Part shown: positions 56,625 through 64,000 of the stretch, piece after piece
Layout of the letters: each line of letters starts with the position of its first letter
How positions within the stretch are numbered: the first letter of the stretch is position 1
From: Eumeta japonica
Taxonomy: Eukaryota > Arthropoda > Insecta > Lepidoptera > Psychidae
Direction: 5' to 3'
DNA: 64,000 nucleotides
Assembly: GCA_005406025.1 (NCBI GenBank)
Contig: BGZK01000538.1
Coordinates: forward strand, 303,230-367,229
Translations under genes and position numbers: made by a program
The notes under the pieces: generated by a model
Database searches by the model: none
Seen by the model: the letters and a program-made list of their open reading frames with translations, nothing else
Told to the model about the DNA's origin: nothing

Positions 56625-57765
56625 GATTACGAGGGATGCTCTTGCATTATTGAGATACTGCTAAACGCCGGTTTTCCCGCGGTTATGACTGCGCATGCGT
56701 GCAAGTCCGCTTTGCAACAAAAATACGCGCAGTAGTCACTTTCCGCGTTTTTAAACGTAAGTGTCGTAAAGTTAGTTTCTGTGAAACAAGTAATTTATTT
56801 GAAGCGTGAGCACTGGAGAGCTATGAATTACTATTAATTTAAGGTTGGCCTATCTGTAGAGCAATATTGGCAACGTCTATAGTCAGCATTTAATGATGAA
56901 AGGCCATCTCGTGCCACTGTGTTTCGATGCTTTATAGAATTTTGTAATGGACGCAACTTAATTCAGGATAAAGAACATACGGGAAGGCTTGTGTCAACAG
57001 TCACTCCAGTAAATGATAAAATGATAAACGATGATAATCGATGGACCTACCACATGATTCAACACACTGGAGATTGGACTGCAGTGGTCTATAAGACATT
57101 GCGTAACGAATAAAAAATAAAAAAAATCTCGTTAAAATCCACATCATATTATACAACGACAAAAATCAGAGCGTGTAAGGATCACCCGACAGACATTAAA
57201 GTTATTGAATGAAGGTGGTCAGCGTATAATACTTAAAATTGTAACAGATGATGAAACTTACATTTCCTTCTATGACTTGCCTGCACGCCAGGAAAGTAAG
57301 GTGTGAATTCATAAAGGTGATCTAATGCCAACCATCATGAAAAAAGTATGTGCAATGAAAAAAATTGTGCATGTCGTGTTTTTCAGAAGTACAGGCATGG
57401 TCAAGGCTATTAAATTAAAAGAACAGGATACTGTCACGGCGGCCTGGTACACGCAACACTGTTTACCAGAAGTTCTCCAGACTCTTAGAATTAGAAGCTT
57501 AATGCTGCACCACGACAACGCTTTCTCTCGTACCGCAGAACACACTGTCAGCTTTTTTTTTAAAAAAAATAAACTCGCCTTACTCACCGAATCTAGTGAT
57601 GTGTGACTTTTGGTTGCTTTTTGATTAGAAAAATATTGCATGGTCGCCGTTTTACATCAGAAAAAGAGATCGACTTTAGTGTTACTGAGTAGTTTTACTC
57701 TATTTCAACAGACGAATGGCATAGTGTTTTCCGTGTGCGGAAAATTCATCTAAAAGTGTACTGAC
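56625..57765 (+). pseudogene. mariner transposase, nearly full length, broken
   Basis: The element probably starts near TTACGAGGGATGCTC (56,631), which resembles a mariner terminal repeat; no matching right end was found. Coding begins about 56,815 with WRAMNYY and VGLSVEQYWQRLYSAFNDE, then RPSRATVFRCF and TGRLVSTVTPVNDK. The second helix-turn-helix follows (WTYHMIQHTGDWTAVVYK). VTDDETYISFYDLPAR holds the first catalytic Asp. AMKKIVHVVFFRSTGMVKAI and LMLHHDNAFSRTAEH (second Asp) follow, then MCDFWLLFD (third Asp). GRRFTSEKEIDFSV and DEWHSVFRVRKIHLK end it at about 57,762. All three Asp survive, but at least five frame breaks and the loss of the YSPDLA block disable it. Confidence 0.92.
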
Positions 57766-59990
57766 GCTAGAGGAGGTTAATTTGAACACATGTAAATCTT
57801 GGCGCGTGTTGTTTATATCGTGTTCTTGTATCACAATAATTTTGGAGTGATCTTCGTATAATGCAAATAATTCGACGAGTGTTCTATATTACGTGTTTTT
57901 TTTTGCTACGGTCGAAAATGGAATAATCAAAAACGAATAAATCGTAAACTAAAATAAATTCACGAACGAGTCATATAACCTTCAGTTTTTTAAATCTTAT
58001 GCATTTTATTTGATAATTATGCATTTTTAATCCTCGATTCAATAATAAAAATTAATATTTCTATGTAATTTTATAACCACTGATAGGGTAGTTACATCTT
58101 TCTTGTGTCACGAATTTGATAAATTTAATTATTGTCAATCAGTTTCTGTCTGTCTGTCCGGCTAATAGAACGAGATGGAGTAAATTGCTACTTGCTCTTG
58201 CACATGAATTTTAATGAACGATTCGGACAGCTCTTTTGTCAAATGTGTGTCTATGATTACAATACGTGCTATTTTTTATAATTGTAACGTGAAGTCAATA
58301 GTAATCATATGTAAAAATAGACTTGAATCAGATTTATATAAGAAAGAGACCTGGCTACAAACATGACCTTGTCTTGGTCTTTCAATTAGCAAAGAATGTT
58401 CGGGAATAGAAATTGTTGACATCGGTTTAGCTTTAAAATGAGGCAACCAAAATAATATATTTAATTAGATTATAATTATTATCATCAGGATCAAATCGGG
58501 ACGAATCAATTCAAATTAAATTTTAAATCATTAATTTGAATGAATTAAATAAAACAAATCTTTTTACCTTGAAGCGTACGTAAAGCCGCCGATTCCAGAT
58601 GTAACCATCACTTTAGACAGATTTCATTTTGTTTTCGGCCAGTATGGAGAGCGTAACATTGGAATCTCTCGATATGGAATAACAAATTTATGGAAGGGTT
58701 GGTTTCTGCAACGGTGATTATTAGGTTCGGCGGACGAGCGCCGCTTCCTAACTTGAAGGTCCGATACTGATCAAGGGTAAACTCAACAATATTCTTATCA
58801 ATTTAGTTCGAATCAAATTAATCACATGATAATACGTTAAGCCGTCTGTAGCGGACTGTGTCATCGCTTCACCGACAACAGTCGTAGGCTATGCCCGAGC
58901 TGCATTGGGGCTTAATCAACAAGTCCTCAATTTGTTAAGAATATATATGCTTTAGCAGTGGCACAAATCACACACAACAACCGCAAAACATGCAAACATC
59001 CAGTGGTACGTATCTGATCAAAACTATACTCAATCAAAACGGACATACAACACTCGTTATTGCCACCGTAACAGACATTCGATTCATAATCGTGTCGTGT
59101 ACGCACGCCGTCCGCGACGCGACGATATGAAACAACATATCCCGACAGCGAACGAATGTAATTTTAGTCGACCAAAACTGTAACTTTAACTAGTTTAGTC
59201 GAAGTCAAACTATTTGACAAAGGAAAACCAAGAGGCTCCATTTGGCTGCCACGACAATTATCGCCGGGATTGGAATTTGCATTACAACAAACGTTCGTGT
59301 CGAAACATATTAATATTACAATTGGAAAGTTTGAACGTGCGCGGAGAGTGTGCCGATAACTGTTAACTTACAGTCGAACTAGGAAATTCGTCGAAAAACT
59401 ATTGTTTTGTATTTTAAGCCGTTTTGGAATTGTTCAAAACACTCAAGCGATGAATTTTAAGTTTTAAGATGGCTTCACGCACTTATAAATACCTGGTGTT
59501 AAACACAGACATACGTAGAAAAATACATAAATAATAAGTCTCTTTTTATCACTTTTTGTTATGAAATCCACCCTTCCCCTAGAAAATAATACGTTTTCTA
59601 TGGAAATGTATTTCATAGCTAGTCGAAAAAAAAATATATATAAAATAAAACAATAGGAGTAATATCAAAAACCGCGTAAATAAAGAACATTTCGATACTG
59701 TACTTTATTATTACTCCTGTTTATTTTCTATTTAAAGTGGCCAGATAAAGGATTGAGCTTCAAATCAATAAAATTTTTATATTTGAAAACCACAAAAAAA
59801 GACAAGCAATTTCTTCAAATTAATTATTATTGTTTAAAACTCCTTTAATTATAACGTTTACTCCAATTCTTGGAAAAGCTAATATTCAATATTCAAACTT
59901 AAGAAGTTATCTTTTTGAGTGTATCGAAGACTATAAACAATAGTTAAAAAAATTGTTGACGGGCGGACCTACAAAGTCACACCCCCTTCG
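57766..59990. other. AT-rich sequence with moderate patches, no gene
   Basis: 58,570-58,920 and 59,090-59,360 are less AT-rich and contain CpG. A minus-strand CGCTTCAAG|GTAAAA at about 58,566 could be a splice donor after a short open frame (GIGGFTYASR). This is too short to support a gene. Confidence 0.35.
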
Positions 59991-60034
59991 TATGTGGACC
60001 ATCTTAAGCGCATCTCTAGATATTAAGATGAGAC

Positions 60035-60260
60035 GAGGACTCGCTTGTTTCTCATCTCCTGTATAAACCGTAGCCCGCTGCCGGCGATGCGCCATTAAAA
60101 TTCATAGCCGACCTGCGCCGTGAGCGATGGCGGCGTCGGGTGCCCGCGGCGTTCGCCGTGTGCCGATATCGGCCCGGCTCGTTTATCATTTGGCTTCGGG
60201 CGCGCCTTTTCTCGATGCTAAATGAAATGTGTCACCTTTTCGAGCGTACATATCTGGAAC
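60035..60260. promoter_or_regulatory. GC-rich island, candidate conserved element
   Basis: Blocks such as CCCGCTGCCGGCGATGCGCC, GCGGCGTCGGGTGCCCGCGG and TATCGGCCCGGCTCG alternate with CATTAAAATTCATAG and TCGTTTATCATTTGG, AT-cored sites of the homeodomain type. No sensible frame crosses it. The function is inferred. Confidence 0.35.
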
Positions 60261-60344
60261 TCGACGAACCGCGACGATAATAGTAGGTATACGGCGATTA
60301 TTTTACGGGTAAAATTTAAGTGTGTTATTCATTTATTATACATT

Positions 60345-60420
60345 TAACTAGCTTTTACCCGCGACTAAGATCGCATTGAAGCCTTCAAGTAAATATCAAA
60401 GTGGCACCTGGTGCCACTAT
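60345..60420 (+). repeat. AGCTTTT-CCCGCG repeat end plus palindrome
   Basis: AACTAGCTTTTACCCGCGAC at 60,347 matches the same repeat start as 42,138. Just after it AGTGGCACC and GGTGCCACT (60400-60418) form a perfect palindrome around a single T. Confidence 0.55.
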
Positions 60421-60574
60421 TTTAATAAATGTCGGTAAGGGAGATAGTGTTATCATATATCGGATCCCAATTATTCCTATGACCTTCCATTCTAATTTAA
60501 AAGGATTCAGTTTCCCGTCAAGCTCAGCTTTGCTGTTACTATAAACAAAGCACATATCCTACGGTAGAATATAG

Positions 60575-62195
60575 ATCCAGAGTGCGGGCCCTCCAATGCC
60601 GAGTGAGAGCTCGCATTCAGAAGGTCTAAAATTAGAATTGGAGCGTTTTCTTAGAAATCACGCCCACAGACAAAGCGTTTTGCCAAGTAACAAAGGCGCT
60701 CAAATCAAAGAGTATACTCGGAACTTCCTTAAAAAAACCGGATAATACCACTGCCATCGGCGATGCTGAGATAGTAGAGTGCATAGCAGATAGTATAGAA
60801 TCGCAATGTTTTTACGCTTCCCCTCCGCATAACATTTCACACATACATCGTATCGAGGATAAGGTCCGGCAGAAAGCCTTCCTCGAATACAAGGACAACT
60901 TGCCTCCCGTCTGTCTTAACGAGGTACAAACGCTGGTCAATAACTTTAAAACCAGAAAGACACCGGGCCTTGACGGTGTTAATAACTAAGCAATATAATG
61001 CTTTTCCTTGCCACTATTGAGCCTTCTGGTCACTATATTTAACTCGTGCCATAAAATTGCTACTTCGCTTCCATCTGGAAAGAGGCGGAGGTAATAGGAA
61101 TCCACAAACCGAGGAAACCCTGCGACGTCCCTAACAGTTACAGACCAATCAACCTCCTGAGCGGTCTAGGTAAACTTTTCGAGAAATTTCTCTTAGGCGA
61201 TCGCTATCTCGGGAAAGACCTTAGATGAACAGTTTAGTTTTTGCCCTATACATTTATGGATAGGACAAAATTCACGTGTAATAAGCCCTCCGTATAGTCA
61301 AATACATCACGGAGAGGTTTAAATACAAACAAAAAACCGTAGCAGATCGTCGCATTCACATAGTTTACAGTTACATTAATAGTATTTTGTTTTTAAACAC
61401 GAAAACACACACTCGACTAGACGACTAATTAGAGCAGGAGTTCCTCAAAGCTCCACCCTTATTTCCCTTCTGTACTCCATGTGCACTAACGACATACCGT
61501 ATCCGATGTCAAGCATCCAACTCGCGTTATTCATGGACAATACCGCGCTGTTTTCGTGCAAGGTACAAAAAGTCAAGTCTCCACCTCAGGGTCATTGATG
61601 AGCTGGGTCGATGGTTCCCGTACCTAGAGATTGAGTTTTATCCGGATGAGTTAGCTGCTATCCAGTTAAAATATAGCAAATATAGTATCGACGAATTGTA
61701 AACTTAGAAACGCCCCACCTTCGAATGCTGAACGCGAACATTCCATGGCAATTTAATTATAAACACCTATGACTTAGGCTCGATAGAAATCTTTACTTCA
61801 AAGAACATGTCGGGCGCGTTAGGAAAACTGATTTATTCTACCGAGAGCGCCTCCATACTTGGTAGAAAAAGCAAATTATTACTGCACAATAAGCGCACTA
61901 TTTACCAAACGTGCAAACGGTCGGCGATGACACACGCGTTTTCGCTCACGCCGTCCCTAAGGCACTCGATAGACTCTAAATCATTCGGAATAAGTTTTTT
62001 AGAGATGCCACGGACGCCCACTGGTGCATATAATCGAATACATCAAAGACGCATCTAAGCGGTTCTTCAACATCCCGGAATTGCATCCCAATTCGCTTCT
62101 CCGCTCGGCAGCCTCTTAAGAGCCACCCCAACCCTATAATTTTATCTGTAGGCCACTAAATGCACTTATCGATCAACCTGATGCTCTTACAGCGC
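60575..62195 (+). pseudogene. Jockey-type LINE reverse transcriptase half
   Basis: This is the 3' half of a Jockey-clade ORF2 in shifting plus frames. It starts in the endonuclease-polymerase linker (RALQCRVRARIQ), then VTKALKS, KPDNTTAIGDAEIVECIADS and the first polymerase blocks: TRKTPGLDGVNN, EVIGIHKPRKPCDVP and SYRPINLLSGLGKLFEK. Motif A (FD-x-x-KAFD) is missing through an internal deletion or scrambling near 61,350. RAGVPQSSTLISLLYS follows. LALFMDNTALFS is motif C, with the catalytic YADD replaced by FMDN. The C-terminal part (LGRKSKLLLHNKRTIYQTC, then DASKRFFNIPELHPNSLL) runs to about 62,190. It carries at least five stops or frameshifts. Confidence 0.9.
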
Positions 62196-62275
62196 AGCGA
62201 CAGTAGGCGTAGTAGTACTATTACTACTACTACGACTAGTAATAGTAGTAGTAGTGGCGGCAGCAGCAGCAGCGC
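62196..62275. repeat. Trinucleotide repeat at the junction of two LINE halves
   Basis: AGT/ACT and AGC triplets (TAGTAGTACTATTACTACT; GGCGGCAGCAGCAGCAGC) fill the 80 bases between the plus-strand polymerase half and the minus-strand endonuclease half. Within it ACT runs and AGT runs form an inverted repeat. Confidence 0.9.
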
Positions 62276-63130
62276 TAAGCTGCGTTTTTTCCTTTTATCA
62301 TCGAGAACATCGACGGGAAGTTTTCGATGGTCCGAGGATGCTAGTAGCTATCGCATGTTTTTCGCGACCACTGTACTGACGTGGTTAGTAAGAGTACTTA
62401 AGGCTGAGACGATATCGTCAGTTGTGTTGATGTCATTAGGCATTCTATTTAGGGGAGTGTTAATTTTCACAAGCGCGGTCGACACTTTGTTCCACTTTAT
62501 AATTTTTATGGTTGGATTGGGACTATCGCCGGCGGGAGGACCCATCCTCAATAAGACTGGGAAGGTGGTTTGAGACGAGACAGTGAAGTGCATCCATACA
62601 GCTTACGTTAAGCGCGACGTCTTTTACTAAGGCAATGTCTTGCGTGAAGGGTTTGTTTATGGAATTGTTGGGGAAGTGTGTCGACGTAGGGGGCGCAATA
62701 TCTTTGGATTCATAGTCTAGTTCGTTTTCGAGTGGTACAAGTTCGTAATTATTATAGTTGGTAACGGGACATCCCCACCTGAGGTTTTTACAATTGAAAT
62801 CGCCAAAGAGGATGACGGTATCCCCTAGGACGAGGAGGGTTCCGAAGTCGCTACGGAGCAACTTTTTTGTGCCTGGAAGGTAAACAAGACTATGACAATT
62901 GTACCGTGGCCTGTCATAGTAAGTTTATAACCTGTAGCTTCCGTATTAATAAGAGAGGTGCGCTTGTAATACAGTGCCGTATCACCTTTCCTAGCGTACG
63001 TTCTATCCGTTCGTAATTTTATGTAGCCTGCAATTTTAAACGCCCTAGGTATGCGTGACATTTAAAAGTTTTCCTGTACTAATAGTATGTTAATTTCGTG
63101 CTTCGACATACATTTCTTGTTTTTATATTT
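62276..63130 (-). pseudogene. Jockey-type LINE endonuclease half
   Basis: This is an AP-like endonuclease domain of a non-LTR retrotransposon, read right to left. It runs from KHEINILLVQENF (near 63,100) through SRIPRAFKIAGYIKLRTDR, KGDTALYYKR, YKLTMTGHGTIVIV and GDFNCKNLRWGC (N and D of the active site kept). The final catalytic block reads VSNHLPSLI, where families have SDH, so that Asp is lost. LRMGPPAGDSPNPTIK and ALTNHVSTVVAKNMR lead into the polymerase linker (LPVDVLDDKRKKRS) and stop at the trinucleotide repeat. Frames change at least three times. Confidence 0.9.
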
Positions 63131-63389
63131 GAATATATTTATTTAAACCACTTGCGTCAAATGGAAAAAGGGAGATGTTTTGTGGTTTATGGCGTCCAAT
63201 TGTGTGAGGGGAGACGGAGCACCCGGGTGCACTCATTATATCGACTCTAACATCAGATGGTGGTATTTAATTATAACTGTGAGTTTATCCTTGTCATTCC
63301 TGCACGCGCTGAAATCGCGAGCGAATTCCGTGCTCCATACCGTTCGGAGGACTGACATTACGGTTTGTATGTCTTCGCCGAAGGACATT
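63131..63389 (-). other. Gag-endonuclease boundary region of the LINE
   Basis: GC-moderate sequence that should hold the end of ORF1 and start of ORF2 of the minus-strand LINE. It cannot be read as clear protein. The plus frame 63180-63476 is a shadow. Confidence 0.4.
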
Positions 63390-64000
63390 GCTGCTAAGTT
63401 TGTGACCTGGAGGGTGGCAGACCCTTGGATAGCTTCTTTGGTGGATCTGGGACGGCCTTCGGGGGCTGGTTTCTAAGCAACGAGTTTGCGGTGAGCGCGG
63501 GCGCGGGGCGTAATTTGGGGGGAATAGGCGAGACCCAATTTCTGTCAGTACTGAGTGTGGCTGTTTTAGGTTTGGTTATGGGAGCTTTCGGGCATCTCCT
63601 GTAATTGACTGGGTGGTGCAAGCTACAATTTACGCAAGCCGGCTTGCCTTCCGACTCCTTGGTACGTGTACATACTTTAGAACAATGCGGGACTAAAAAT
63701 TTGACGCAGCGCGGATGTGCATGGCAGTTAGCAGCTGCGTGCCTGTAGCACTGGAATCGGTGTTACAGGCACGATGGCTAGGGCCTCCTTTTTTGTGTGG
63801 GGCTTCTACCCGGATACCGGATAGGCCGCACACTATATTGAGCGCTCGAAGTACGTTTTTTGCTTCCTTGGTTTTGAGTAAAACTAATAGGACAAGTCCT
63901 AATGCTGTAATGCCTCTGCGATGTAAGCGGTGCACTGCGTGGGCCAGGTGCCCCCAATTAATGAGATCCGTCATAATTTAGTTTGTTTGGGACGTCGGTA
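63390..64000 (-). pseudogene. Jockey-type LINE gag (ORF1), C-terminal part
   Basis: ORF1 encodes an RNA-binding gag-like protein. The readable part enters at the right edge of the window. RGITALGLVLLVLLKTKEAK and LNIVCGLSGIRVEAPHKKGG match the PRE_C2HC domain found before the zinc knuckles of Jockey ORF1. A frameshift follows in the first knuckle (HRACN). Further fragments are VPHCSKVCTRTKESEGKP and ACVNCSLHHPVNYRRCPKAP, a CCHC-type knuckle, then a Pro/Lys-rich tail (IPPKLRPAPALTANSLLRNQ). The N-terminus is outside the window. The order gag, endonuclease on one strand shows that they belong to one element. Confidence 0.85.

Noticed and set aside
58560..58640. A minus-strand first exon ending CTTCAAG|GTAAAA
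   Set aside because: The open part is about 14 codons, too short to separate from chance, and the donor is only moderate.
62160..62573. 137-codon plus-strand frame with a Ser/Thr run
   Set aside because: It is the shadow of the minus-strand LINE endonuclease plus the triplet repeat.
63180..63981. Plus-strand open frames opposite the gag region
   Set aside because: The minus strand carries clear gag signatures; these are antisense shadows.

Overview
The window looks like a stretch of an AT-rich insect nuclear genome, most likely a moth or butterfly (Lepidoptera). The reasons are the repeat content: several decayed mariner transposons, Jockey-like and CR1/RTE-like non-LTR retrotransposons, an interspersed family with TAGGGTTCCGA ends and a GGCC-containing tail that I know from lepidopteran genomes, and two repeat ends of the AGCTTTT-CCCGCG type. 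The order is inferred from remembered repeat families, not from a database search. I find no intact host protein-coding gene, no rRNA and no convincing tRNA in 64 kb. The window therefore reads as a large intergenic or intronic region, and the annotation is mainly of mobile-element fossils, tandem repeats, inverted repeats and candidate regulatory islands.

Layout, left part (1-32 kb). A mariner transposase tail sits at the left edge (3-305). A 37-bp minisatellite lies at 5.2-5.5 kb. A second mariner remnant is at 8.0-8.5 kb, and directly after it comes a 1-kb element with terminal inverted repeats (8706-9721) that carries two in-frame exons of a CxC (SWIM-like) protein. A non-LTR retrotransposon fragment (here LINE-A) lies at 10.6-11.6 kb. 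Further right are a CA microsatellite (13.7 kb), a gag-protease remnant on the minus strand (20.0-20.4 kb), SINE-like pieces (22.9 and 28.9 kb), mariner remnants (23.2-23.7 and 29.6-30.5 kb) and a decayed LINE-B (27.5-28.2 kb).

Right part (32-64 kb). There is a perfect 25-bp-arm palindrome at 32.5 kb, TAGGGTTCCGA elements at 33.6-34.7 and 52.1-52.8 kb, an RTE-like tail at 36.5-37.0 kb, and a 29-copy array of a 70-bp satellite at 43,561-45,587. A second LINE-A copy (55.0-56.0 kb) is followed by a nearly full-length but broken mariner (56.6-57.8 kb). The right edge holds a Jockey-type element in two halves: the reverse transcriptase on the plus strand (60.6-62.2 kb), and the endonuclease and gag on the minus strand (62.3-64.0 kb). 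The two ends meet in protein register, as if the 3' half of one element had been flipped. A degenerate purine-rich short-motif repeat (GAATCGGGA-like) recurs at seven places between 32 and 55 kb.

Between the elements are several short GC-rich islands (about 2.9, 15.9, 18.8, 25.7, 36.3, 38.2, 39.5, 48.6, 50.8 and 60.1 kb) that contrast with the AT-rich background. Several contain homeodomain-type motifs (TTTATTA, TGATTTATGA, TAATTA). They could be conserved regulatory elements of a neighbouring developmental gene, or exons; sequence alone does not decide this. No genes here work together as a pathway: every recognisable coding region belongs to a transposable element and every one is broken or truncated.
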